Assembly: GCA_023653785.1 (NCBI GenBank)
Contig: JAMKCH010035800.1
Location: forward strand, 1 to 64,000
Source of the DNA: Ophioderma brevispina
Taxonomy: Eukaryota; Echinodermata; Ophiuroidea; Amphilepidida; Ophiodermatidae
Direction: 5' to 3'
DNA: 64,000 bases
Of the stretch, positions 44,608 to 56,044 are shown piece after piece (positions within the stretch are counted from its first letter, which is position 1; the number at the start of each line of letters is the position of its first letter). The notes under the pieces were generated by a model, which saw only the letters and a list, made by a program, of their open reading frames with translations, had not been told where the DNA came from and searched no databases. The position numbers and the translations under genes were made by a program.

Positions 44608-46515
44608 CCTAGGATTGGTATAACACTAGGTTTTATAGTGCTCTCGCACTCTTTTGTCTATTTAATGTCCTTATACTATTAGATGCTGTGTGTACCTTAT
44701 TGTATCAATCAAAGTTGTATTTGGAAAACACTCTTGCAAAAACCTTAAAAATGTAAATGAACTTGTTACTATAAACAAGTATTTGTATTTGAAGTTGCAG
44801 TTTTAAAGGGAATATTATGGAAATGAGTTTAGGAGAGGTTTATGTAAATGGCAAAGAACTATAAAGAAGTGAATAGGATTGAATTCCTAATATTTACCTG
44901 TGAATGTAAACCATGTTTTACTCAGTCTCTCTCTGAAGAAAAGTGCATTGGCATTCTAAAAAGTGAAAGCTTTACCTTAAAACGTAGCATTTTGTGTTAT
45001 TTAAAGAAAGGAAGTGTAGAAAAAAATCAGCAGCTATGAAGCCCTTCCCATAATGCACCAGTTTTGCCTTTCATTTAGAGAATAAAAGTATGATTTTGGG
45101 AACTGGTACTCTTTACGACGAATTGAAACCAATGTGATACCATTATTTTAAGTGGAAGAACGAGGCCGGAGGCCGAGTTCTTGCACGCAAAAATAATGGT
45201 GTCGCCGGTTCCCAAAATCATACCTTTATTCTCATTCTTAAACAGCAATTATCATTTAAGGTCATCTTTAACCCAATTTCGCGATACTTTACGGCTTAAA
45301 TACAACAAGAAAGGACTGCCATTACCCAGTGACAACAATCGAACAACCCGCTGAACGCAACGATCATACGCAACGAGACGCAACGTTGGCAGGCGCACGC
45401 GAAAGTAGCAAAACGCAGTATGACGCGAGCGCTTCATCCTAAAAATAACTTCAATACGCAGCGTGTACTACCTGGGTTCAATTAATCGAATTGAACCCGG
45501 GCATTAGCCAATGAATTGCTTACATTTTCACAGCTGTTTAAGAATTTATATTAAAATGGGTATCCACAGTGTATAAACATGACTAAATCTGCACTATGGC
45601 TGGCTATGGAGGTTCTATGTGTTGGCGGTTCCGGGTTCCGATAGCCCAGTGCATGATGGGAAGGATTTCTGAACTGCTTTTGGTAGCAATTAACAAGTAA
45701 GGACCAGAGTTTTAAGACAATGAAATATTTCTGATACTGCTGTAACTAAATTATTGTCATATTGAAGTCCGTATAATAGTCATTAACTAGTCTTGCCAAT
45801 TTATTGACCACTTCCTATTACAAGTGCTTTTTCAATGGGAAAATGTTTCCCTGCAGCCAAAGCCCCAGAGTCACAGGGAGGCATAATAAACAAATACTGT
45901 ATGGTTTGGTGAAATATACACACTAGTTCCCTTCTAACCATGTAGTATTTGACCAGTGAGTGCATCGACTTGACATCACAGTGATTGTGTTTGTAACATT
46001 ATAGTACACTTGATATCCTATACTCTATAAACCTAGAAGTACAAAGTAATCAAACTCCCACACAAGTCTCACAAAGAATGCTTGGTATTTGTCGGCTTAT
46101 ATGACTAGTATTTCGTGTATCAGTGTAAGAGATTTGTTTTGTTCGTACATCATGCGCTGTGTCTTCAACGCGCGCGATTTCTAGACTGCCTAAGAGTGTA
46201 TAAGCGCGTTTTGTATTAAGGCGCGATGCGATAATGCTGCGCAGCGCATAGATTAATTTACTTTGTACTTCAAAGTTTATGAAGTATAGGTTGTACCTCT
46301 GCAGCTACTTGATAATTGACTGCAAAGAATACTTGCTGGTTACATGTCCTTGTAATATGCTGCAAGTGTGTTACCATTTGCAGTGAAGGAAATGTATAAA
46401 GTATGTTTAAGACAAGTGATCAAGCCACCCTGTAATGTTTTGGAACATATTGTATAACCTTTTTAAAGTGAAAGGAGACCAATAATGTGAAAGCATAAAA
46501 TGAATAAACATCATC
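44608..46515 (+). other. Probable CCT6 3' UTR with candidate poly(A) signals
   Basis: No downstream gene is recognisable before 47 kb. AATAAA hexamers occur at about 45080 (inside a fold-back element) and at 46503-46508. The second is followed by GC/T-containing sequence that could support cleavage. Which signal is used cannot be decided from sequence. The stretch contains the inverted-repeat element at 45030-45675 and otherwise nothing recognised. Confidence 0.4.
45030..45675. mobile_element. Inverted-repeat element in the CCT6 3' region
   Basis: The outer arms AGCAGCTATGAAGCCCTTCC CATAATGCACCAG (near 45030) and CCAGTGCATGATGGGAAGGA TTTCTGAACTGCTT (near 45647) pair imperfectly. Inside, GAATAAAAGTATGATTTTGG (45080) pairs with CCAAAATCATACCTTTATTC (45213). 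Another palindrome, GGGTTCAATTAATCGAATTG AACCC, is at 45475-45500. If transcribed it would add strong structure to the 3' UTR. Confidence 0.65.
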
Positions 46516-47162
46516 GCTGCTTTCTGATGCTCTCAAATTACATACTGAGATATGTATTCTTTCACAAAGGTATGGCAGGATGTGTTAAGATGTGCATATG
46601 CTATACTGTCAACCAGTATGGGCTTTTATGTATTTACGGAAGTGATGAATACTGAAAAGAAATTTTCCCCTTAAAATATGGATGTTGAGAGGACCAATAA
46701 TTAAAAAAAAATTATCCTGAAACTCAAAAACAGCAGCAGTAGTAGTCTTACACTGTTTCACCTGATCTTGTTTGATCTTGATCAGTGAAAATATAACAGT
46801 CATAATCATTTGTGTCAAAGGGATTAGTTGTGGTGTTGTGTGCTCAGTATGATTTTGGTTGCAGTATGATTTGAAATTCCTTCTTGCTACAACCAAAAAT
46901 GGCATCAAAAACAAAATGTGCTCTGTGATAAAGTGTTTCTGTTATACGGATAGGACTTGCTATTCAGGTACTTCAGGATGCGCACACACAAGCAAAGATG
47001 TCTTTTGAAGTACACCAGCAGCTTATTGTTAAGATTGCCTTTGGTGACCTAGCCAATTTTTCCTAAAACCATTTAACTCATGTTGTGATTATGGCAAAAT
47101 GATGGGCATCTTTCGGACCTAACACCTATAGATGATATCTATCACTCCTCTACCAACACTTG

Positions 47163-47310
47163 TTTGTTAGCTCAATTGGCAAAAGCGCCGTGCTAGTAAT
47201 ATGGATGTTGCCGGTTTGAGTTTGGCCAAGCGCACTTGGGGTTTTTCAACACCTGTGTGCGCTGGCCATCTCCGGGAAAGATCAATAAATATTCATCATT
47301 GTCTACCTGG
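47163..47310 (+). repeat. tRNA-derived SINE
   Basis: The tRNA-like head has TAGCTCAATTGGCAAAAGCG (A-box region) and GGTTTGAGTTTG (degenerate B box). It is followed by CGCACTTGGGGTTTTTCAAC and a short body. No intact cloverleaf 3' end exists, so it is not a functional tRNA. Confidence 0.7.
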
Positions 47311-47989
47311 AGAACAAAGTAAAAATTTCATACCATCATGTCTATTTAATTTTTGATGAACTCAGTGGTGTCATTCCTCAGGATTTCTTTTTATTTTTAG
47401 CCCAAAGTTTGTATTTTTGCCCAATTTCATGCCATTTGGGGGAATATTCATTGCTTTCTGCATTTTCCCCCAATCCAATCAGAATCACACCCCTGTGAAA
47501 TGTTATTCTTATAAAAAGCTACAATAGGTTACAATATTAAAGCATGTAGCATTTGTAATTGTTAAAGCAATTAGTGTACTTGTAACAGTTGTGATAATAT
47601 AATACCACATGGTTAATAAAACATGCTTGTGTTACAAATGTTTCCTCTGTTGATGACTGTATTTGCACCATTTTTGCTCATAAATCTACAGTGCTTTTAC
47701 TTGAGTCATTGATGTCAGTGTGCAATGCAACAGTCGTTTCAGGCAATCATTTGCAAGTGTTGATTCAAAGCAAAAAACATATGCATGCACGCACGCACGC
47801 ATACATGTATAAAGGTAGTGTGCAAATATACATGCAAATCGGCTTTCTGAACATGGTGACGTCACTGACTCGAGGAACTTTACATGATCTTGCTAGGTCG
47901 TTCTGTCTTTCCATCTATACACCCAATCGATCCCATACCATCCATTCATCTCATCCACCTATTATCAATTACACCTTGATAGAGGTCAC

Positions 47990-48725
47990 TTTGAGATGTA
48001 ATAACAATAATAATAACCAGTTTTCATATAGTGCTTAAAGGTGCACCGAGAGATTTAAAATGACAGGTGCCCCTAAAAAATGTGAAAATTCAGATTTTTG
48101 CACTTGTCTAAAGGTTTCTATCAAAAGTATCCCCATCTGAAGGTAGACGTTTCATACAGAAGTCCCATTGATGCAAATGAGGTATTGCAATTCATTCCAT
48201 CAAGCGCTACTGCACAACGTGATACAGCGCATGACGGAATCAATTGCAATACCTCATTTGCATTCATGGGACTTCTACATGAAACGTCTACCCATCTGAA
48301 AGGATTAAGCTGAGACCGGTTTCTTTGGTACAAAAATTGTGAAATTTCTAATTTCCTATAGGAGCAAATAGGAAATTCAGCCTATGTTTCTTATTGAAAT
48401 ATAAGCATATACAAATCACCTTTTTGTTTTCATTTTAAGTTATTTCTGCAGCCAAATAAAAGGTATGGAATCTATTGATATTAATCTATATAAAATCACT
48501 AGATATCGCAGAAAATAGATGACTTGAAATCTTGTTGCACCTTTAATCACTGTAAACGGGCTTATAAGCACTGTTGCCAATTATTATTACACAGCCTTCA
48601 AGAAATCGTCACAATTATTTCGCTTCATCTAGGTGGCTGCTCAAAGACATGCCTTAAAAGTGAGTGCACAAACCTATCAGCACTTAGATTGTAATATTCC
48701 CCATGGCAGCTCCCCTGATTTCACT
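47990..48725 (+). repeat. SINE-like sequence split by a TTAA-flanked element
   Basis: ATAATAATAACCAGTTTTCA TATAGTGC precedes the insertion at 48035, and TCACTGTAAACGGGCTTATA AGC follows it at 48547. Joined through one TTAA they read like a continuous SINE body with the frequent tatagcgctt wording. The body appears to run on to about 48720. Confidence 0.45.
48035..48546. mobile_element. Miniature element, TTAA flanks, AGGTGCA ends, with an internal fold-back
   Basis: TTAA then AGGTGCA; TGCACCT then TTAA on the right. The internal arms 48128-48205 and 48230-48300 are long inverted repeats (GGTAGACGTTTCATACAGAA GTCCCAT against ATGGGACTTCTACATGAAAC GTCTACC; GCAAATGAGGTATTGCAAT against its complement). 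The small frames on both strands here are only this palindrome. Confidence 0.75.
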
Positions 48726-49294
48726 TGGGTCGTTCATTGTGTGGGAGGACATACAGGGTGTTTAGGAATTGTAGGTTAAATGTTATCTTGGACATAAAGA
48801 CAAAACCTTTCAAATGCGATCACAGTAACGTTTGGGTATTCACCAATTCAGTACATCAGAATGACCCCTGAGGCATAGAGCATATGGGGTTAAAAGTATG
48901 AGGGAATATCAGGGTCATAATTCAAAGGTCGAAACAATCAATTCATTACAAATTTCCATAATACATAATACAAATACATGAAGGATCACACATACAATGA
49001 CAATTATGGAGGAGATGGCCAAAAGGCCAATAAGGCCAAAGGCGGCCATCCCCTAAAACTTAAAAGTTACATACAACTACGAAAGACATTGAATAAGGGT
49101 GAAAATAACCAAATAAGACATATGCCCCAAGATAAACAAATTTACTCAAGAGTATATTTATAATGAGTTGTTTTTTGTATTGATTTCTAAAATGTTTAGC
49201 TGATTTTGAACTTTTTAGATTTTCATGTAATGAATTCCAAAGAATTGGTCCGGATGTTCTAATTGATTGATCTGAAAAAACTTTTTGTTTTGGG

Positions 49295-50509
49295 TCAAAT
49301 TATAATCATTGGAATTTCTCGTAAATTATAAACCAACCGATACTAAGCAATGCAAGAGATTGGACACATGATTTTTTTACTTATCTATTTACAACTTAAT
49401 TTATTAACTTGACATTGCAGCAACTGATACAAATTCATTAATTTATGAAAATATATTTGTTCACAAGGCAAATATAATAGATATAGGTTGCAACCTTTTT
49501 GAACTTATAATTTTTGACAATGTCCAAAATGTTCTAGTTAAATTGCAATGGACCCATGATTTTCAAATTCCAAACTTGATGAATTTAAATATACTTCTGT
49601 TGATTATATATTCTGGTAAACCTATTACTCAATTATTCAGCTTCAGCCAAATAAATATTTCAGCACTTTAATTCAATTCTCCACTAATACAAATTATTTA
49701 ACTTCTATGAGCTAGTGCTGAATTTATTCAATTTAGTTGTTGCGTCCATAATGAGTTGAGTTGTTGATTCCAGACATTACCAGAAGCAGTTTTCACAAAT
49801 TGATAGAGTCCAATTCAGCATAACATATCCAATGTAGATTGTTAAAAAGATACATACAGTCAAATAAAAGTTCAAATGAAACTGGATCAATGGGTGTGCA
49901 GACTAGTCGAACCAAAATCAAAACCGCAGCATCATTCTGGTAGGTGAACTTGAAGCTCGATGTTTCCTACCACAGACTGGATGGTCGAATTTCCATATCT
50001 GGTGACTCATGACTGGCGCCAAGCTTCCAACAGGCGAACTGACAGCATTTCCCCTCAGATTGGTAGCAGCAACATGAAATATCTATCTCCACCTTGAGAG
50101 TTTTCATTTCATCACTGAGATACATGCAACCAATTCAAAATGCCCTATTTCTCCTACGCCTAGCTTCGAACACAAAACCCGGATTAGACCTCAGCGTTAC
50201 TTGTCCCTCCTCAGCGAGTTCAAATCATGAAGTGAGCTAACCTTGCTCACTGGCAAGCCCAGCTATAGCCAAGCCTGCACTAGGAGGAAATTATGCATAT
50301 GAAAGGCTTCTTTAAGAAAATACCCAAAAACAAGGCTGGTAGTATGTGAAATTTGAACACACCTGAGCATGCACTTATAACAAAAGAAAAACGCTATGCT
50401 TGAGTAATAAAACAAACTGACAATGGTGTACTCAGGACAGTTCATTAGAGCACTCAAAGAACCATTTTCAGTCAATCAAAACTCCCTAAAGTGATTAAAA
50501 TTTGTGACA
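49295..50509 (-). repeat. 3' LTR of the Gmr1-like element
   Basis: In element orientation it starts TGTCACAAATTTTAATCAC at 50509. It matches 56045-57594 along its length, for example CAAGGCAAATATAATAGATA and ACTGGCGCCAAG. Its far end is fuzzy; similarity fades near 49295-49325. It differs from the other LTR by many one-base insertions or deletions. Confidence 0.85.
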
Positions 50510-50524
50510 TTTCACTCCCACACA
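50510..50524 (-). other. Polypurine tract
   Basis: On the minus strand GTGTGGGAGTGAAA directly precedes the 3' LTR start TGTCACA, the position where plus-strand DNA synthesis is primed in LTR retrotransposons. Confidence 0.6.
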
Positions 50525-50769
50525 AAAATGTGGTACACATTTAAATAACACAATTTAAAGGCGTCAATCAAAATTGCCATCACAACCTTTTATTCACTAT
50601 CAATCTCAATTCTTTATGTCAAACTTCTCTATAAAAACTTGGGGCCTAATTTAATCACCACTCATATTTAGATGAACACTTTCAATTAAATCTGATTCAC
50701 TCAAAAAGGATTAAATCCCATATTTCTGCCAGGTATATCAACCCAAAAAAAATTACTACCTAGATTTGG

Positions 50770-52020
50770 AGCTGCTCTACTCAAATAGTCTGCCCCAATG
50801 TTCTGGCTACCCTTTATCAACATCTACTCTGAACGATAGGGCTGTAGGGACAAAGCCCACCTCAGAATTCGACCATTGCCGCTTAGCTCGCTGCACACAT
50901 TGTAATGGCTGGTGGTCGAGTTTCCAACCGAACTCACGGCCAGACTACACAAGGTTCGAACTGTTGGATTGCCCATATCACTGCTAGGCATTCCCGCCTC
51001 TATCACCGAGTAAGCTCTATGAATTTGTAAAGTCGCTTAATTGCGTATGCTACAGGGAATCTCTCCCCATTGTGTTCCTTGTAATAGAACTGCACCTACC
51101 CCAAGTCTGATGCATCGGTTCTTAGAATGGGGAATGCCACTCAAATCTGCAAGTGTAAAATTGGCGAACTTGCCAACTTGTTCTTAAGTGTCCTAAAAGC
51201 AATCTCCTGACTTTCTTCCCACTTGATTTTATTGGAGTTCCATTTTCTTTGTTCTATCTGTGAGAGGAGCAGCTACTGCTGAGAAGAAATTCGGTATTAC
51301 TTCCGATAGAACCCAGCAAGACCTAAAAGATCTCGACTCTTTCTTAGTGGTAGGCCTATCTGAATTCTGTATTGCTTCTATTTTGTCCTGTTGTGTTTTG
51401 TACAGACCTGACCAACTTTGTGACCCAGAGAAAGAAATTGTACTTCATGATATCCCACAAAACATTTTGTAGGCCTTGCGGTCAAATTGGCCTTCCTCAA
51501 CCTTCTTAGAAACTTCTTCAATACAATCATTATGTCCTCCCAAAATAGTATGAATTGATGATATCATCTATGTAATTTTCAATGTTATCCTACATTCAAC
51601 AGAATCCTAATGATACGCGAAAATGTCGACACAGAGTTTACCAAAACCGAACGGCATCGTTTCGATATTGATTATAAACCCATCGTGCGTTATAAAAGCT
51701 GTGAAAGGTTTTGATGAAGCTCCGTTTCCACTGGGAAACTTGCCAATAGCCTTTCTAGATCTGTTTTAGTAAAGAACTGATCTCTTGCAAGTTTTCGTGA
51801 TATTTCGTCCTGCTCAGGGACTGGCTGCCATCGAATTCTGTTTGAGGGAAGTAATATATAATCACAGCAATAACGGTACAGTACATTCAGGTTTCTTGCA
51901 TGTATCAATAGTGGGCTTGCCAAGGGCTTACACTTTTCTAAGAAAACGCCCATCTTTATCATGGTATTACATACTCTTTTACTTTCCCTAAGCGGCATGT
52001 GGATAGGATAGGGTTTTTCT
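50770..52020 (-). pseudogene. Reverse transcriptase and RNase H region of the Gmr1-like element
   Basis: Minus-strand order: MPLRESKRVC, NTMIKMGVFLEKCKPLASPL, YCCDY, FFTKTDLE, HDGFI-x-TMPFGF, NYIDDII (the YIDD catalytic motif at 51563-51574), QQDKIEAIQNSDRPTTKKES RSF, then RNase H LRTDASDLGVGAVLLQ (about 51080-51130) and RILRWALSLQPYR followed by a KG-x-x-N-x-G-x-D-like end near 50770. Frames change many times. The motif set is Ty3/Gypsy. Confidence 0.88.
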
Positions 52021-52399
52021 CACTGGTATGTGTCTTCAGGCTGATCAACATGTTCCCCAAATCGTACATCCAGGGAATCTGTCAGCACATCATTATAGCT
52101 ACCTAGAATTCGCTTCACTTCTTGAACTTGACTGGTTTCTATCCATGGACATATGTGAACATTCTTTAATGTTCCTTAGATGTGAGAGTGGGTAAATGAA
52201 GAGTTAATCCTTTGCCATAGCCTTTTACTGCAAGTGGAGCATCTCACTTGTTATCTAACTTTCTTCACTCTAAATCACGACACACAAGCTAATTCAAATC
52301 TACCCGGCTAAATGTAGCTGAACTAGTACAGTAGCTCGAGCAGTATTCAGCTTCACGACTATGATACGTTTGAGAAGATTTGCATGAAAATTCTTTGGC

Positions 52400-53365
52400 G
52401 ATGGCCCAAAAAGTCTATGTTAAATCCACATTACTGACTTCTTGATTTAGGAAAAAGGACCGGGTTCCAGGCATAATCATTTTGTTGTTATCTGTTGGCA
52501 ATAGTAACAACCACCTGGTCACCTACTGAGAACTTCCTAGCTCTAGCAAGTCTGTTGTAAACTCTTATACCTAGCTCGAGATGTCAGAAGTTTCTCTTTG
52601 GCTAGTTTACATGTCTCTTCTAACCTATCGCTGAGATCTAAGACGTACTGATATGTAGATTTAGTCTCAACGGAATCTATTTCATTTGTCCATAATCCCT
52701 TAAAAGACATTGGGTTCCCCTTACTGATCTACCAGCCCAAACAGTAATCAAATGGAGAGAAGGCTGTACTCTCCTGTGGAACTTCGCTATATGCAAGAGG
52801 AGAGGTGCGAGTGTACCAGGTTCCCAATCTTTGGTCTTCTATTCGAACATCTTCAATGCTAGACTTAGGGTTTTCCATTAAATTTCTCTACTAAAACATA
52901 CAGCTTGGATGGTAGGGACTTGTGACTAATCGGCGAATAGATAAGAGCCTACTAACTTCACGCATGACCCCTGACATGAATGTGTACCTTTTGTCAGTCA
53001 ATATTTCCCTTGGAAATCCAGCGACTAAACATGACAACATAATCCTCTGAATACTACGTCAGCCTCCAATTGACTTGAGGGGTATTCCGGGTACCCTTGT
53101 TGCGTAATCGACCATGCTAGTATATACGATTTCATTTGTCTGTGGAATGCGGGTATATGGGGACCTACGATATCAATGCGACCCGTGAAAGGAATAGTCT
53201 CAACTAACATGGTAGATCGCCCAAAGAAACCTTTGTTACCCTCCCTTTAGGTATGTCCTCTGACAGACATCACACGAACGACAGAATTGCGAACGTGAGC
53301 CTGAAACACCGGGCCAAAAGAAATTTGAGCGTATCTTTCGGAAGTCTTTTGATGCCTTGATGGGC
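52400..53365 (-). pseudogene. Integrase region of the Gmr1-like element
   Basis: Minus-strand order: HQGIKRL, PKGRVTKVSLGDLP, a core with TIPFTGRIDIVGP (first catalytic Asp), ADVV, PREILTDK ... FMSGVM (second Asp, near 52975), then LWTNE, STYQYVLDLSDRLEETCKLA KEKL and a final basic segment with NNKMIMPG-like wording. These are zinc-binding, catalytic core and C-terminal integrase parts, frame-shifted several times. It lies 5' of the RT in the element, not 3'. Confidence 0.85.
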
Positions 53366-54499
53366 CCCAATATGGAATCATGAGCCCAATTTCAGAACTT
53401 TTTTTTTCAATAAATTTTTTAGTTTTTTTTAAAAATACTATCATTTTTTTCAACATCAAACAAGCCCTGAAATTCCCGATACAAAATTCCACCTGTTTCA
53501 ACACAGACATGTTACCACTCCCTTTCCATCTTTTCTTCTGCTTGATTTGGACAACTCCAACATTTCTTACAATGTGATATCGTCATGGTGAGCTGTGTTT
53601 AAGCTTTTCAAAGCTGTAAATACCTCACCATCAGGTTAAGAAAATGAGAACTTTGAATGAGTTTTTGCTGGTCATAGCTGGCTTCTTGGTTTCCAGCACC
53701 TACCCATCCCCCTTTTACTTTATCCCCTTGAACCAAATCAGATATATCCATAGTACAATTTTCAATGTCACTATCATGTCTTACATTACAGCTTCTTGCC
53801 AACTTCAACTCCTGTCTTCAATTCTCAGTACATCACTATGACTAGTATGATCACCCTTAACCAGGTCAGTCTTGACACTAGTACTATCACTCAACTCATC
53901 TTTGATCAATGGTTATGGGAAAGGTTGGTCAGAGTTAGAAAATTTATATGGGGACGTCCCTTCTTTACCAACTGTTGCCTAAAACTAATGTCCTTTCCCA
54001 ATCTGGGTTGGATCTCCAGCATCGCGTACTCCCGAAATATTTCCAATTATCAGATCGCAAACTGGATGAAGCATGCCACATAGCTGTACCGTGACTACAT
54101 AATATGGAGTGTCTACATATACCTTGGCCAATGGTGGTCTTCTAACAAGTTCCATCTATCAAAATACAAGTCCTATTGGTACCCAAAATCGCCCTTACAG
54201 AAACTAAACTTCTTGTTCACGACAACTCCCTTACATCCTGAGTACCTTTCCTAATACCAACAAAACCTGTGTTACAGGCATATTTGTTCAAATCAACCTT
54301 ACTGCCTCCAAAAGGGAAGAAGAACGTATAGGAATCTGATGTCCACAATCCAAAGTGAGATAGCCATCCTGACTAGCCATTTTTCGAAGGGGGAATCCAC
54401 AGCTATCATACATCATACAAGTTCAGAAGCTTTCAGGACTTATTCCCTTGTTTTGGACATTGTTCAGAACATGCATTTCTAGATGCATAGCACAACAGA

Positions 54500-55760
54500 T
54501 TGTACTTGAATCTGACTTTGACTACCCTGGCTTGTAGTTATGACATGCTGCAGTTGTTGCATAAAAACGACGTGAACAGTTCTTGCAAGATTGACCTATT
54601 TTACCACAAAAACAAAAACAAGTAGGCTTCGCTTTTCAGAACTATCACGAGAGGGTCTATTCTGGAATTCCCACTAGCTTGAACTTTGCCTTTTGAATTG
54701 ACTTGATTTGGCTGGGCCTATGCTTAGATGAAGAATTCAACCACCTCTAGCTTCAGTAAATTGATTTGCTACTGCCATCTAATCTATGTCTGCCGGTTGT
54801 ATCTTCTTTCAAGAATAAATAAAAGGGCCAAATTCTTTTGAACATGCCTTTCAAAAATTGCTCACGCAAACAACACATCTATAAGTCCTTCATATGTCTT
54901 AAATGCATTGACAATTCAATCCACCTATTTAAGTAGTTCATATTCTTGTCACCAAATGGTCAGCAGTTTTCCCCATTTTCTCGCTAGCACTACGGAATCT
55001 ATTTCGGAATCCCTCTTCGGTTAGTTCATATCGCTTAGGATTGCGTCTTCAAAAGTCATAATCATTGGCATCCCCTGGACCTAAAGATGAATAAACCTTG
55101 AGTCCCTTGAATGTTAATACTGTACTAAGGTTAATGGCCCATTCGGTATCTTTGTCCCACCTTGCGCAGTTGGCATATCTTTCAAATCTTTGAGAAAGGA
55201 ATCCATATCATCTTGTCCTCATTAAAAAATGGTAAATTGGGGCCCTACGTTTTGTATGACGAACTGGTGTCGCGTTTCCTGAACCACTGCATGTTGAAAT
55301 CCAACTTCATTTGCTCAATTTCCTAAGTAAATTCAACTTAGCACGTTTCCCCCTTTCCTCCTTTCTTTTTCCCATTCTCTATCTTCCTTTGTGTGTTTTG
55401 ACTTTCTCTATCTTCCAATTGTTGCCTTTGCCATTCTCTAATCTTCCAATTGTTGATGCCTGCATATCTCCTATCTTCCACTTGTTGCTTGCCTTTGCCT
55501 ATCCTATCTTCCTGTTCCCTTTGTCTTTTGAATTTCCTCTCTTCCCGTGCAATTTCCTCTGCATAGCCCCTTTCAACAACACTCTTCTACCCTTTCTTTC
55601 TTTAGTCTATCCCTTTCTTCCTTTACAAATTCCGGCAAATCCCCCCCTTCTAACCCTAAGGCGCTCACCTAATTCTGTTAAGTCTTTCAATTTCTAATGC
55701 AGCCATGTTACAATCTATACTAATACACAATGCACAACTTTACGCGCCAATCTTCTATAA
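54500..55760 (-). pseudogene. Gag-like region of the Gmr1-like element
   Basis: A CFCFCGKIGQSCKNC-like stretch near 54560-54620 on the minus strand resembles a retroviral zinc knuckle. Upstream (55760-54700) is the position of gag, here without a long frame. The pyrimidine-rich plus strand at 55340-55640 corresponds to a purine-rich, Lys/Glu-rich coding stretch on the minus strand. A protease was not recognised between this and the integrase. Confidence 0.5.
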
Positions 55761-55999
55761 TGATGCAGTGATGAAACATAACTCTTAATGCAATGGTGGA
55801 TAGTACAATACTGTTGTAAGCAAACCTTCATCTTCAATTGCTGGGTGAGGGTCCAGACATTGCGCACCGTTCTCCTGTGTTGCGACTCAGCACCTGAAAT
55901 GTTAATTTATGAAGTCGATTAATACAAGGAAATAGAAAATTCAAAATCGTGATGAAAAAATCTCCAGCTCTGCTTCCGTATCTTATTCCGTGGTTTTTG

Positions 56000-56018
56000 A
56001 GCTCGGACGAGCCCCACA
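56000..56018 (-). other. Primer-binding site, tRNA-Pro-like
   Basis: The minus strand reads TGTGGGGCTCGTCCGAGCT just inside the 5' LTR. This is close to the tRNA-Pro primer site of gammaretroviruses (TGGGGGCTCGTCCGGGAT). Confidence 0.6.
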
Positions 56019-56044
56019 AAAAAGTGTGCACAACACAAGACATA

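Noticed and set aside
47163..47240. Functional tRNA gene
   Set aside because: A- and B-box-like words are present, but the stems do not complete a cloverleaf and a SINE body follows.
48098..48333. Pair of ~70-codon frames on opposite strands with similar sequences
   Set aside because: Both are the arms of the internal palindrome of the TTAA-flanked element, which is why they resemble each other.
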